DNA from: Candidatus Omnitrophota bacterium
GTDB taxonomy: Bacteria; Omnitrophota; Gorgyraeia; JAHIPI01
Length of the DNA stretch: 44,014 nucleotides
Direction of reading: 5' to 3'
Assembly (NCBI GenBank): GCA_016783745.1
Contig: JADHVZ010000014.1
Coordinates: forward strand, 1 to 44,014
The notes under the pieces were generated by a model, which ran no database searches, was not told the origin of the DNA, and saw only the letters and a program-made list of their open reading frames with translations. This document shows positions 26,076 to 34,904 of this stretch, in pieces. The position numbers were made by a program, and so were the translations under genes. How positions within the stretch are numbered: position 1 is the stretch's first letter; the number at the start of each line of letters is the position of its first letter.

Positions 26076-27077
26076 TTATTGTCTTTTCTTATCGCTGATA
26101 AACGGCTCCGCCATTAAAAGGATCAAAGCAAAGGCCAGGGGGATTTGAAAACGTTCATGATAGAACTTGCTCATCTGCGCCTTTATCTCTCTTTTTTCCA
26201 TCTTTGAAAGCTTCTCTTCGTAGATCAGGTCCAGGCCGAATTCTGCGCCGCTGGAACGGACATAGGTGCCGCCTGTTGTCAGCGCGATCTGCCGGAGGAC
26301 TTTTTCGTTGAGCCTCGACTTTATGATGTTACCGTCTCTATCTTTTAAAAAAGTCTTACTGCCTCCTTCACCGTCAACGCGTATAAGCTCACCTTCCTTT
26401 GTACCGATGCCGATACAAAATATTTTTATATTGTCCTTTTTCGCTTTTTCGGCTATTGCTACGAGGCCGCCCTCATGGTCCTCACCGTCTGTGATTATCA
26501 CTAATACCTTATATTTACTATCCTGGCCCTCATAGCTTTTCATCGCCTCTTTTATGGCGCTTGAGATCGATGTACCTCCCAGCGGTATCGTGTCGACATC
26601 CAGATTATTCAAAGCAAGTGAAAAACCGCCATAGTCTACTGTCAGCGGGCACTGTATAAACGCGCTGCCGGAAAACGCTATCAGGCCTATCCTGTCCCCT
26701 TCCAGTTTTTTTATCAGGTCCTTGACCGCGAGCTTAGAGCGTTCGAGCCTGTTCGGTTTTACGTCCGCGGCAAGCATACTCTTAGAAGTATCGATTGCGA
26801 TCAAGATATCTAGCCCCTTCCTCTTGACCTCCCGCCACTGAAATCCCCACTGCGGTCGCATCAAGGCAAGTACACCCAGCAATAAAAGGGTTATAATAAT
26901 CGCTGACTTCAAAGCCTGACGTCTAAAATTTACGGACCCGGTCAGCTCGCCTAATAATCTTTCGTCCGCAAACACGCGCATTATTGACGATCTCTTTCTG
27001 TGCGCCCACAAAAAGAATATTATCAAAGCTATAATAACCCAAAAACCATACGCGTAATAAGATTGAGCGAATCTCAC
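26076..27077 (-). CDS. batB: BatB, membrane-anchored von Willebrand factor A protein
   Basis: A 333-residue protein with an N-terminal transmembrane helix (about 11-25), a second one (about 58-72), a VWA domain from about 89, and a C-terminal helix (312-325). The metal-binding (MIDAS) motif D-x-S-x-S is in AIDTSKSM, with a later conserved T (GGTSIS) and D (IITDGEDHEGG). BatA and BatB VWA proteins probably interact with each other and with the MoxR ATPase. GTG start at 27077, with AGGAAAT eight bases before; it overlaps the batA stop (GTGA). Confidence 0.9.
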   Translation of the reverse strand: MRFAQSYYAYGFWVIIALIIFFLWAHRKRSSIMRVFADERLLGELTGSVNFRRQALKSAIIITLLLLGVLALMRPQWGFQWREVKRKGLDILIAIDTSKSMLAADVKPNRLERSKLAVKDLIKKLEGDRIGLIAFSGSAFIQCPLTVDYGGFSLALNNLDVDTIPLGGTSISSAIKEAMKSYEGQDSKYKVLVIITDGEDHEGGLVAIAEKAKKDNIKIFCIGIGTKEGELIRVDGEGGSKTFLKDRDGNIIKSRLNEKVLRQIALTTGGTYVRSSGAEFGLDLIYEEKLSKMEKREIKAQMSKFYHERFQIPLAFALILLMAEPFISDKKRQ

Positions 27078-28069
27078 GGCAATTTCCTCAATATAGTATT
27101 CGATAAGACTACTTCCAGCGCCAGGAAAATCATGCCCAGCGCTAAAAAACTTGAAAATAACTCATTAAACTCCTGAAAACCTTTTTCCTCTACCGGTGTC
27201 TTTTCCAGGGCATCGATCTCTTTATATATGTCTTTTAAGGATGCCGTGTCGGCAGCCCTAAAATATAAACCGTTGGTCGTCTCGGCGATCTGCTTCAACG
27301 TGTCTTCATCTATCTCGATCTTCGCGTTTTGGTACACAGTCTTTCCCCATGGCCCTTGAAAGGGATACGGGGCCATGCCTTCTGTACCGGCTCCGATGGT
27401 ATAGATCTTTACGCCCAACGCCTTTGCGGCTTCTGCGGCCGTCAGGGGAGAGATATTACCGGCATTATTTATACCGTCTGTAAGAAGGATTATGATCTTG
27501 CTTTTTGCCTCAGTATCTTTCAGCCTGTTTAATGACGAGCTTATGGCTGAGCCCACCGCTGTTCCGTCTTCAATAAGCCCTATTTTCACTCTCTCTAGAT
27601 TCTTTACCAGCCAGTCATAATCAAGTGTCAGGGGGCATACCGTATACGCGCGGGCAGCGAAAGTGATCATTCCTATCCTGTCGCTTTTTCTCAGCCGTAT
27701 GAAATCTTCTACGACATCCTTCACAACCTGTAAACGGTTTTTACGTTTACCGTTGACTGTAAAATCCTCGGCCAGCATGCTTCCGGATGAGTCCACAGCC
27801 AGGACTATATCGATGCCTTCCGTATGTATCTCGGCCTCTTCGAGCGGTGTCTGAGGCCTTGCCAGAGCGACAATGAATAATACCGCTGCCGCAGCCCTGA
27901 AATAGATCAAATTTTTGCTTAATCCGATCTTTATGGTGGGTTTCAAGCCATTTAATAATTTTCCGGATGAGAATTTGACGCTCGATAAAAGGTCACTTCT
28001 TTTCGAAATATAGACCAATATGCCTGTTATGATTATGAGCGCCAGGATCCATGGCTGTTTAAAAATCAT
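27074..28069 (-). CDS. batA: BatA, membrane-anchored von Willebrand factor A protein
   Basis: A 331-residue protein with an N-terminal transmembrane helix, a second one at about residues 54-68, a VWA domain (residues about 90-285) and a C-terminal helix. The MIDAS motif is in AVDSSGSM, with further MIDAS residues in DGTAVGS and LLTDGINNAG. A YFRAADTASLKDIYKEID block is typical of BatA. It is encoded 12 bases after the DUF4381-like gene, so part of the same operon. The known family acts with MoxR ATPases; the function of Bat complexes is still debated. Confidence 0.9.
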   Translation of the reverse strand: MIFKQPWILALIIITGILVYISKRSDLLSSVKFSSGKLLNGLKPTIKIGLSKNLIYFRAAAAVLFIVALARPQTPLEEAEIHTEGIDIVLAVDSSGSMLAEDFTVNGKRKNRLQVVKDVVEDFIRLRKSDRIGMITFAARAYTVCPLTLDYDWLVKNLERVKIGLIEDGTAVGSAISSSLNRLKDTEAKSKIIILLTDGINNAGNISPLTAAEAAKALGVKIYTIGAGTEGMAPYPFQGPWGKTVYQNAKIEIDEDTLKQIAETTNGLYFRAADTASLKDIYKEIDALEKTPVEEKGFQEFNELFSSFLALGMIFLALEVVLSNTILRKLP

Positions 28070-28081
28070 TTTACCCGAACC

Positions 28082-28612
28082 TCACTCTTCTTCCGCCTGC
28101 TTAGTCTCATCCACTAATTTACCGGCCGCATTGAAACTGTCTTCAGTTTCTTTCTGCGTCGGGCCGTATTTAGCGAATTTAACGGTGTCGCAAAGATTTA
28201 AGAATTCCTTCAGAATGTCCTTGTGAGCTTTTGACAGGGACCCGGAATCCTTGAGGTCAAACAGAAACTCCTCTGTAGTCATATCAGGGGCCTTGATATC
28301 AAATCGATCTTCTATATAATGTCTTGCTATCAGGGATAATTCATAATAATACTCCTTGATCTTTCCCTGCAGAGGCAACCCCTTGGCCTTGAGCGCTTCA
28401 AGCGCCTCGTAGGCGATCTCATGAGGAAGCCTTATTTTTGCTATGGCTTCTTTCTTTTTTTTCTTTATCCTCTTAATAGTAAACCGAAATAGAAAAAATA
28501 TTCCTGTCAGAAAAAGCGCGCAAAGTATGATAATAAGCGGCGTATAGTTTACAGGAAAGTATAGCGGGCCTTTTATATCTCTTATATCTTTGGCAACCGC
28601 AAGAAACGTCAT
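28082..28612 (-). CDS. DUF4381-like membrane protein of Bat operon
   Basis: A 176-residue protein. It has a short N-terminal periplasmic stretch, one transmembrane helix (residues 27-45), a very basic juxtamembrane run (KRIKKKKK), then a helical cytoplasmic domain containing EYYYELSLIARHYIEDRFDI and MTTEEFLFDL. This matches the DUF4381-type proteins usually found between DUF58 and BatA. It may help assemble the VWA proteins. Located 1 base after the DUF58 gene. Function not established. Confidence 0.8.
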   Translation of the reverse strand: MTFLAVAKDIRDIKGPLYFPVNYTPLIIILCALFLTGIFFLFRFTIKRIKKKKKEAIAKIRLPHEIAYEALEALKAKGLPLQGKIKEYYYELSLIARHYIEDRFDIKAPDMTTEEFLFDLKDSGSLSKAHKDILKEFLNLCDTVKFAKYGPTQKETEDSFNAAGKLVDETKQAEEE

Positions 28613-28613
28613 T

Positions 28614-29492
28614 TCAAGCCATCCTTCTCCCTCTTGTTCTGAAAAATTTTATTAGCTCCGTAGCATAAGGCATATCCGTATGAATGTCTATATTGTCCAC
28701 CGCTATCGAGCGGAGCATCTTCTGCCGCTCTCTGATCCTTTTCATGGCATTTTCTTTATACCGGATCCTGAGCTGATGGTCGCTTGTGTCTACGAACACT
28801 TTCTCCCCTGTTTCCGCGTCATCCATTTTGATTATACCGACGTTAGGCAGGTCTACCTCGCGCGGGTCGGTTATAGTGACTGCTATTATGTCGTGCCGCC
28901 TGTTTGACACGGAAAGAAGGTTCTTATAGCCTTCATCAAAGAAGTCAGAGATGACAAACGCTATAGCCCTGCGCGTAGTAACTTTGTTCAGATACTCTAA
29001 GGCAAGAGAGATGTCCGTACCTTTACCCTGCGGTTTAAAATATAAGGCCTCGCGTATGACCCGCAGTACATGGCGCAGGCCCTTTCTCGGAGGGACAAAT
29101 TTCTCTATCCTGTCGGTAAAGATAATAAGCCCCACTCTGTCATTATTCTGAATGGCTGAAAAAGCGAGTACAGAGGAAAGCTCCGCGGCAAGCTGGTTTT
29201 TTAGCTGCTTTACGGATCCGAAATGGCAGGACTGCGAGGCATCCAGTAAAAGCATCACGGTAAGCTCCCTTTCTTCCACGAATTTCTTTATGAAAGGGTG
29301 GCCCATCCGCGCCGTGACATTCCAGTCAATCGATCTTATATCATCCCCTGGCTGGTATTCACGCACTTCGTCGAACTCCATACCCTTGCCCTTGAATATG
29401 CTATGGTACTGGCCGGCGAAGACATCGGTCACCATGCGTGATGTGGTTATCTGTATACGTCTGATTTTCCGTAATACTTCCTTTGGTATCAA
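28614..29492 (-). CDS. DUF58 protein (VWA-like)
   Basis: A 292-residue soluble protein of the DUF58 family. It contains the hallmark VFAGQYHSIFKGKGMEFDEV and REYQPGDDIRSIDWNVTAR, followed by a VWA-like fold with MLLLDASQSCHFGS and IVFFTD-like LIIFTDR. In other bacteria DUF58 proteins accompany MoxR ATPases. It follows the MoxR gene directly (stop and start adjoin). Confidence 0.9.
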   Translation of the reverse strand: MIPKEVLRKIRRIQITTSRMVTDVFAGQYHSIFKGKGMEFDEVREYQPGDDIRSIDWNVTARMGHPFIKKFVEERELTVMLLLDASQSCHFGSVKQLKNQLAAELSSVLAFSAIQNNDRVGLIIFTDRIEKFVPPRKGLRHVLRVIREALYFKPQGKGTDISLALEYLNKVTTRRAIAFVISDFFDEGYKNLLSVSNRRHDIIAVTITDPREVDLPNVGIIKMDDAETGEKVFVDTSDHQLRIRYKENAMKRIRERQKMLRSIAVDNIDIHTDMPYATELIKFFRTRGRRMA

Positions 29493-30485
29493 TTACGGCA
29501 CCTCTATCTCATCAAAGATTTTCTTGATAATATCGTCCGAGGTTTTTTCCTCCGCTTCAGCTTCATAGCTTACGATCACCCTGTGCCGCAGGATATCCAC
29601 GCCTATAGACTTTACATCCTGCGGGGTCACATAGCCCCTGCCCTGGACAAAGGCATACGCCTTAGACGCCACAGTGAGGTAGATACTTGCCCGCGGAGAA
29701 GCTCCGTACTGAATGAGCGGAGCGAAGTCATCCAACTTATAATCTCTGGGATTCCTGGTAGCAAACACGATATCCAGGATATATCTCTCGATTTTATCAT
29801 CCATGTAGATCTCATCAACGACTTTTCTCGCGGCAATAATATCTTTGGGGCTTACCACAGGATTTACTTTTATGTCCTTATCCGTAAAGCTCATCCGTTT
29901 AAGTATCCTGTACTCCTCCTCCTTGCTGGGGTAGGTAATATTGATCTTCAGCATAAATCTGTCCATCTGGGCTTCAGGGAGCGGGTAGGTACCTTCCTGC
30001 TCAATGGGATTTTGTGTTGCCATGACCAGAAAGGGGTCATCCAGCTTAAAGGTGTTCTCTCCGATAGTGACCTGCCTCTCCTGCATCGCCTCCAAAAGCG
30101 CGCTCTGTACTTTTGCCGGCGCGCGGTTGATCTCGTCAGCCAGTATTATATTCGCGAATATGGGGCCTTTTTTAGTCGTAAAAATCCCGTCTTTGGGATT
30201 ATAGACCAGAGTGCCGACCAGATCAGCGGGTAAAAGGTCAGGCGTAAATTGTAATCGCTGAAATTTTGTACTTATGCACTGAGCAAGAACCCTGACAGAC
30301 ATGGTTTTCGCGAGCCCGGGCACACCTTCTATCAGGATATGGCCGTTTGCCAGAAGCCCCACAAGCAACCGGTCTATCAGATATTTTTGCCCTACTATTA
30401 CCTTGCCGATCTCCGTCTTAAGGGCGTCAATAAACGCGCTCTCTTTTTTCACTTTTTCATTGATCACCGTAATCCCTTGAGTCAT
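29493..30485 (-). CDS. MoxR family AAA+ ATPase
   Basis: A 330-residue AAA+ ATPase. Walker A is GVPGLAKT (about residues 54-61), Walker B is ILADEINRAP (about 117-126), then LLEAMQERQVTIGE (the conserved helix-2 insert), sensor 1 ATQNPIEQEGTYPLPEAQ and an arginine finger region. MoxR proteins act as chaperone-like remodellers of VWA partner proteins. This is the first gene of the Bat operon. The ATG has a clear AAAGGAG ribosome binding site; the DUF192 gene ends 26 bases upstream. Confidence 0.93.
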   Translation of the reverse strand: MTQGITVINEKVKKESAFIDALKTEIGKVIVGQKYLIDRLLVGLLANGHILIEGVPGLAKTMSVRVLAQCISTKFQRLQFTPDLLPADLVGTLVYNPKDGIFTTKKGPIFANIILADEINRAPAKVQSALLEAMQERQVTIGENTFKLDDPFLVMATQNPIEQEGTYPLPEAQMDRFMLKINITYPSKEEEYRILKRMSFTDKDIKVNPVVSPKDIIAARKVVDEIYMDDKIERYILDIVFATRNPRDYKLDDFAPLIQYGASPRASIYLTVASKAYAFVQGRGYVTPQDVKSIGVDILRHRVIVSYEAEAEEKTSDDIIKKIFDEIEVP

Positions 30486-30511
30486 AAATAGATCACTCCT
30501 TTCTAAATAAC

Positions 30512-30949
30512 TTACTTAACGTCAAAACTGAGTGTATCTGTGATATTCAGGCCTATTTTTTCTGACATACCGCTGTTTAATTCTAAAACATATTTTGCTT
30601 TGCCGGTGGGATGGATCAGCGGACAGGGGCCGTCCCCGCAGGGTTGGGTATTTTTGCTTATAAAAACTACTTTCTTTTCCGTATCAAGCCATATTATATC
30701 TAATGGTATCAACGTGTTCTTCATCCAGAATGGATATATTCCTTCTCTTTCAAAAATAAAGAGCATTCCCCGGTCGGAATCCAGATGTTCTCTGAACATC
30801 ATGCCCCTGGCCCTTTCACGGGCGTTAACAGCTACCTCTACGTCAAAACAATGTTCCCCGAAGCATACTGTATATTCGTCCGATCCGGTTCTGCCACAAC
30901 CCTGGAGAATCAGCAAAAAAATCGCTATTAATACCGATAACCGCTTCAA
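30512..30949 (-). CDS. DUF192 family lipoprotein
   Basis: A 145-residue protein with a lipoprotein signal (ILLILQGC, lipobox Cys at about residue 18) and a DUF192 domain: VAVNARERARGMMFRE, RGMLFIFEREGIYPFWMKNT and PLDIIWLD. Such proteins are small envelope or secreted proteins of unclear function. Start is TTG at 30949, supported by GGGAG nine bases upstream and by direct abutment to the stop of the previous gene. It may be co-transcribed with the Bat operon. Confidence 0.85.
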   Translation of the reverse strand: MKRLSVLIAIFLLILQGCGRTGSDEYTVCFGEHCFDVEVAVNARERARGMMFREHLDSDRGMLFIFEREGIYPFWMKNTLIPLDIIWLDTEKKVVFISKNTQPCGDGPCPLIHPTGKAKYVLELNSGMSEKIGLNITDTLSFDVK

Positions 30950-31498
30950 CTAAAGCCACTCCCAGTTTTCGACTATTGTCAGCAGGGCACGCCTGCCCCT
31001 CTCTTCTTCAGCGGAAGGAATACCGAATGTAAGGCACAGAAAATTCCCCCGGCTGACAAAATATATCTGTTTTACTCAAACCTCTTTGTAAATCCGGCCC
31101 GGCTTCTTAAAAATAAGCTCGACCGCTTCTTTGCCGTTAAGATCCATCCGGTCCAATTTGAGGGAACGGTATCCGTCGATCCTGCCGCTGAAATGCGTAT
31201 TAAAATATTTTACGGCAGATTCGATGGCTTCTGCCTCCTCGGCCATATTCATGTTTAATACGGCGATATGCATCAATGCATTACGATCAGGGTCTCCTAA
31301 ACATACAAGCAATCTGTCTTTCGGCTGGTCAAATCTTTCCATGATCTCAGAACCGCTCATCGGAGACCATCCTTCGGGAAATTCAAAAGAAAATCCATGC
31401 GCCTTATCATAATAAGAATTGCCTCGTATCGAACTAAAGCTGCAGCCGGACAGCACCAGCGCTGATAATATAATAAAACCGAATAGCCTGTTATTCAT
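30950..31498 (-). pseudogene. Lipoprotein with an in-frame UGA (PsbP/DUF1795-like fold possible)
   Basis: From the ATG at 31498 a lipoprotein signal (FIILSALVLSGCSF, lipobox Cys at about residue 19) is followed by a domain with GFSFEFPEGW near the start and GKEAVELIFKKPGR near the end, reminiscent of PsbP/DUF1795-type small lipoproteins. The frame stops at TGA (31078-31076), after 140 residues. Past this TGA the same frame continues for 41 codons (VKQIYFVSRGNFLCLTFGIP and onward), ending in TAG that abuts the next gene's start. The downstream piece completes the expected final strands. TGG or CGA to TGA mutation, an error, or readthrough are possible. No bacterial SECIS hairpin is evident. 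Spacing to the upstream gene is 14 bases. Confidence 0.75.
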
Positions 31499-31512
31499 AC
31501 CACTATTTCTCG

Positions 31513-32946
31513 CTACTTTACCAGGATCACCGAGACGGCATTGCTCTTCTGGTTTTCCCCTGTGCCTCCGTCTAGATAATCGAATTGAAAACGGCATTCT
31601 CCGGAAGAGGCTGATCCGGGGATATAAAACTCGGCTAAAAACATCTTATAGTCTTTGTCTTTGACCTGAAAGAGTTTCATGCGTGTAGAGAAATTATCCA
31701 CTAATTCGTTATCCTTGTCATATAAGCGTAATGCCAGATCCCCGTAAGTCACAGGCATTCTTCCGAAAAGCCGTCCCTTTTCGCCGATACGATAGACTCC
31801 CAGCCAGCGTACTTGACGGAAGACATCGTCATTAAAGGGGTACCATCCTATTTGTATATTACTTCCGAACTTGTAAGAAGCGGTATAGCTATAAGGCTCT
31901 TCGGGGATGCCCCGTCTTTCAAAGATCCTGCGGATGATCTTCTCGTTTTCTCCCCCATGCGTTTCTTCATCGACTGCCGCAATACTTTTGTAAATAGCGG
32001 AAAAATAAGGGCCTGCGGCTCTTGAAGAATCAAAAAAATACTCATCAGGAAGATCCTTGAGCTTTTTATAAGCTTCAAGTATCATCGAGTCCGCGATCTT
32101 TCTGCCCAGCGCTTTTCTCAGGTCCCAGAATGCGCCGCTTATTATTTCCGAACTGTCGTATTCCTCGGGTGCCAGGTCTTCCGGATAACGTTTTTTATTG
32201 TCCAGATCGCCGCGAGATCCCCTCAGGGCGATCTCATCCAGAGGGAAACCCTTTACCCTGGATGTTTTTTTGGAAAAACGGGCGGCATATTCTTCTCTTT
32301 GGGGGTCATCTAATAAAGAACAGCTAAAATAGTCCGCGTAGGCCTGGCTGATGGCCGCCGATTCATATTCATCGTGGAGCGGCATGAGATCGTGCATTAC
32401 AGCGCGGCTGTATTCACTATAGATGCACCCTGAGTCTAAAGCGGGATTTATTCCTTCGGAAGAAATACCGAATCTGATATCATTCTGAAGCGGGACATAG
32501 CGAGCCGGTACGTGAAGCGGTTTATGAAGGACATAACATTTAATGGCCTTGTTAAAAGAATGTCTCAGGCTATCAGCAAAGTAGTCATGGATCCTGTTAA
32601 TGTGGTAATAGACGTTGGCCTGACTTAGCTTTGCTTCGTCTCCGGGAAACCTGAAATCTCTGTCTTCGGAATAGACATCCATTTCAGAGTCTGGTTCAAA
32701 TACAGAATCGATAGGGAGTTCGGATTCTGTCGAAAGGTAGACTTCGGCGTATTTGCCCTTTAAATATCCGTTACCGTCCAGATGCTGGAGTTTTACTTTG
32801 ATGAGTTCAGGCGTTTTAACCGGATTGACTTCATAAACCAACGCAGCATCTTTATTGTTACGCGATGCTATAATGGATACTAATAAGCATGCGGCGATCG
32901 TTATACAGACCAGGATGAATATAAGAATAAATATAGCCTTTTTCAT
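31513..32946 (-). CDS. Secreted degenerate metallopeptidase-like protein (fungalysin/M36-like)
   Basis: A 477-residue protein with an N-terminal membrane anchor or signal (about 5-26). The middle resembles secreted M36/M4-type metallopeptidases: YYHINRIHDYFADSL, then YSRAVMHDLMPLHDEYESAA and ISQAYADYFSCSLLDD, then SSEIISGAFWDLRKALG. In active enzymes the region around MHDLM would be HExxH, and the helper Glu is found in the ADYF helix. Here the catalytic HExxH has been lost, so it is probably inactive or altered. The C-terminal 100 residues form a beta-rich domain. Possibly a binding or pseudo-enzyme role. It lies 8 bases downstream of the dehydrogenase gene. Confidence 0.6.
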   Translation of the reverse strand: MKKAIFILIFILVCITIAACLLVSIIASRNNKDAALVYEVNPVKTPELIKVKLQHLDGNGYLKGKYAEVYLSTESELPIDSVFEPDSEMDVYSEDRDFRFPGDEAKLSQANVYYHINRIHDYFADSLRHSFNKAIKCYVLHKPLHVPARYVPLQNDIRFGISSEGINPALDSGCIYSEYSRAVMHDLMPLHDEYESAAISQAYADYFSCSLLDDPQREEYAARFSKKTSRVKGFPLDEIALRGSRGDLDNKKRYPEDLAPEEYDSSEIISGAFWDLRKALGRKIADSMILEAYKKLKDLPDEYFFDSSRAAGPYFSAIYKSIAAVDEETHGGENEKIIRRIFERRGIPEEPYSYTASYKFGSNIQIGWYPFNDDVFRQVRWLGVYRIGEKGRLFGRMPVTYGDLALRLYDKDNELVDNFSTRMKLFQVKDKDYKMFLAEFYIPGSASSGECRFQFDYLDGGTGENQKSNAVSVILVK

Positions 32947-32954
32947 CTCTCCGC

Positions 32955-34028
32955 TTACTTGTGAGGCTCTATTATTATTTTAAGGCACTCTTTGGCTTCC
33001 GCAACGAGTTTAAGGCCTGATCCTGCTTCAGGCAAGCTCAGCCTGTGCGTGATCAACTTACTCACGGGTATGCTGCCGTTACGGATCAATTCGATGGCAA
33101 CTACGGCATCAGCCGGACTGTTGCCGTATGAAGGCACTATAGTTATTTCACTCCGCCAGAACTGATTTATGGGAACGGAAAGTTCCACTCCCGGTTCTGT
33201 CGTCGCGAAACAGAGCACCGTACCTCCGCGGTCAACCGCCCGCAAGGCCTGATCGAATGCGGTCAGGGCCCCGGCGCACACTATAACCAAGTCGGCAAGT
33301 TTGCCGTCATTGATCTGTTTTAAGCGGCCCGGCACATCCCCTCCGGCATCAATGATCCCATCCGCGCCGAAGCGCTTAGCTGCGTCCAGGCGGTACTTAT
33401 CTATATCTGTCATGATCACACGTCCGGCCCCCAGAGTCTTTGCCGCTAAAAGGTGAAGCAGGCCCGATACGCCGCTGCCCAGTATCAGAATACTTTGGCC
33501 GGGCTTCAAAGCGGATATCCTTTGCCCTCTTATAACACATGCCAGAGGCTCGACAAACGCGCCTTCTTCAAAAGAGACTTCACCGGGCAATAAAAATACG
33601 CCGCGGTCGACGTTAAGAGAAGGGACTTTAATGTATTCGGAAAATCCTCCTGGAAAATAGTTGGTGGTGTGTAAAGTCTCACAGGCGGTATGACGGCCTT
33701 TCAGGCAATAATGACAGGTATTACAGGGAATATGATGAGATACAAAAACTCTGTCACCGGACTTATAATTTTTTACACCCTTACCGGTTTCGATGATCTC
33801 TCCGGCTATCTCGTGGCCCAACACCAGCGGAGCCTTTTTTGCCCGGTACCACTCAAGCACATCGCTTCCGCATATACCGCTTGCCATGACCTTTACTAAA
33901 AGTTCTCCTGCATTAACGCGTGGCACCGGCATTTTTTCCAGCCGCACATCACTGTTATTGTAATACATCGCCACGCGCATAATATCGCTTTTGATAGAAA
34001 CGGGTATATCCTTTGTCTTTTTTGCCAT
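32955..34028 (-). CDS. Zinc-dependent alcohol dehydrogenase (MDR; threonine/sorbitol dehydrogenase type)
   Basis: A 357-residue medium-chain dehydrogenase. Catalytic zinc ligands are C in ASGICGSDV, H-E in LGHEIAGEI, and E in AFVEPLACV. Structural zinc cysteines are PCNTCHYCLKGRHTAC. The Rossmann motif is LGSGVSGLLHL, followed by D in MTDIDKYRL, favouring NAD. The family oxidises polyols, threonine or secondary alcohols. It is 3 bases downstream of the aldolase gene, so they likely act in one pathway, perhaps for a phosphorylated sugar or polyol. Specific substrate is not readable. Confidence 0.88.
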   Translation of the reverse strand: MAKKTKDIPVSIKSDIMRVAMYYNNSDVRLEKMPVPRVNAGELLVKVMASGICGSDVLEWYRAKKAPLVLGHEIAGEIIETGKGVKNYKSGDRVFVSHHIPCNTCHYCLKGRHTACETLHTTNYFPGGFSEYIKVPSLNVDRGVFLLPGEVSFEEGAFVEPLACVIRGQRISALKPGQSILILGSGVSGLLHLLAAKTLGAGRVIMTDIDKYRLDAAKRFGADGIIDAGGDVPGRLKQINDGKLADLVIVCAGALTAFDQALRAVDRGGTVLCFATTEPGVELSVPINQFWRSEITIVPSYGNSPADAVVAIELIRNGSIPVSKLITHRLSLPEAGSGLKLVAEAKECLKIIIEPHK

Positions 34029-34031
34029 TGT

Positions 34032-34844
34032 CTATGCCTTACTTGCTACCTTCCGGCTTCCTTTGGTCTCATTGAATATTTCCCGGGCTTCTTTTGGAGA
34101 GGCATTTTCATGGACAACCGCCCGCAGGGCTTTGGCCATGGCTACAGGGTGCGCGTTTTGCCAGACATTCCTTCCCAGGTTAATACCTATAGCCCCGTTC
34201 TGCATTCCGTCATAGACAAATTCTATTACTTCAAGTTCGCTCTCGCATCTGGGCCCGCCTGCCATTACTACCGGCACCGGACAACCCTTTACGACTTTGT
34301 CAAAATCCTTTTCGCACCAGTAAGTCTTTACTACCTTCGCGCCCAGTTCCGCCGCGATGCGGCATGCTAAAGCAAGATAACGGGCTTCGCGTTTTTCAAT
34401 TTCTTTACCCACAGCCGTGACAGCCATCACCGGTATTCCGTAATTTTCACATATATTCACCAGCTTCGAAAGGTTCATAAGCGTCTGATGCTCGTAGTCG
34501 CTTCCAACAAATACGGAAACGCCGACAGCAGCCGCGTTGAGGCGCAGTATTTCTTCAATAGAAGTAGTCAGCCCCTCATGCGCCAGATCCTTGCCCACTA
34601 CACTTGTCCCGCCAGAAACTCGTAATATTACGGGCTTATCGATAGCCGCGTCAACGCATGAACGCAGCACACCTCTTGTCACAAAAAGCGCGTCACAATA
34701 CTGAAGGATCGGTTTTATCGTCTCTCCCGGCTTCTCCAGAGAACGTGTGGGGCCCTGGAAATATCCGTGATCTATGGGCAAAAAGAAACAATGCCCGTCT
34801 GCCTGTATTAGTCTACTCAGTCTATTTTTAATTCCCCAGTCCAT
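34032..34844 (-). CDS. Class I aldolase of DeoC/FbaB (LsrF-like) family
   Basis: A 270-residue TIM-barrel aldolase. Motifs include FFLPIDHGYFQGPTRSLEKP, AVGVSVFVGSDYEHQ, KVVKTYWCEKDF with the Schiff-base lysine region, PVVMAGGPRCESELEV and GAIGINLGRNVWQ (phosphate binding). This pattern matches LsrF/FbaB type aldolases and 2-amino-3,7-dideoxy-hept-6-ulosonate synthases. The family uses dihydroxyacetone phosphate or similar phosphorylated ketoses. Strong ribosome binding site (AAGGAGG). First in a pair with the dehydrogenase downstream. Exact reaction unknown. Confidence 0.87.
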   Translation of the reverse strand: MDWGIKNRLSRLIQADGHCFFLPIDHGYFQGPTRSLEKPGETIKPILQYCDALFVTRGVLRSCVDAAIDKPVILRVSGGTSVVGKDLAHEGLTTSIEEILRLNAAAVGVSVFVGSDYEHQTLMNLSKLVNICENYGIPVMAVTAVGKEIEKREARYLALACRIAAELGAKVVKTYWCEKDFDKVVKGCPVPVVMAGGPRCESELEVIEFVYDGMQNGAIGINLGRNVWQNAHPVAMAKALRAVVHENASPKEAREIFNETKGSRKVASKA

Positions 34845-34870
34845 GTACGCCTCCTTAAAATGCTGTGTAC

Positions 34871-34904
34871 GTTTTTCGGTTATCGGTTTTCGGTTCTTGG
34901 TTTG
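34871..34904 (-). repeat. ACCGAAA-type tandem repeat at a gene 3' end
   Basis: On the minus strand it reads ACCGAAAACCGATAACCGAA, related to the block at 1402-1446. It supplies the C-terminal codons (PRTENR) and stop of the small cysteine-rich gene. Confidence 0.65.

Noticed and set aside
31076-31078. UGA in the lipoprotein as selenocysteine
   Set aside because: No convincing downstream SECIS-like hairpin, and the residue position looks more like Trp or Arg. Read error or mutation is simpler.
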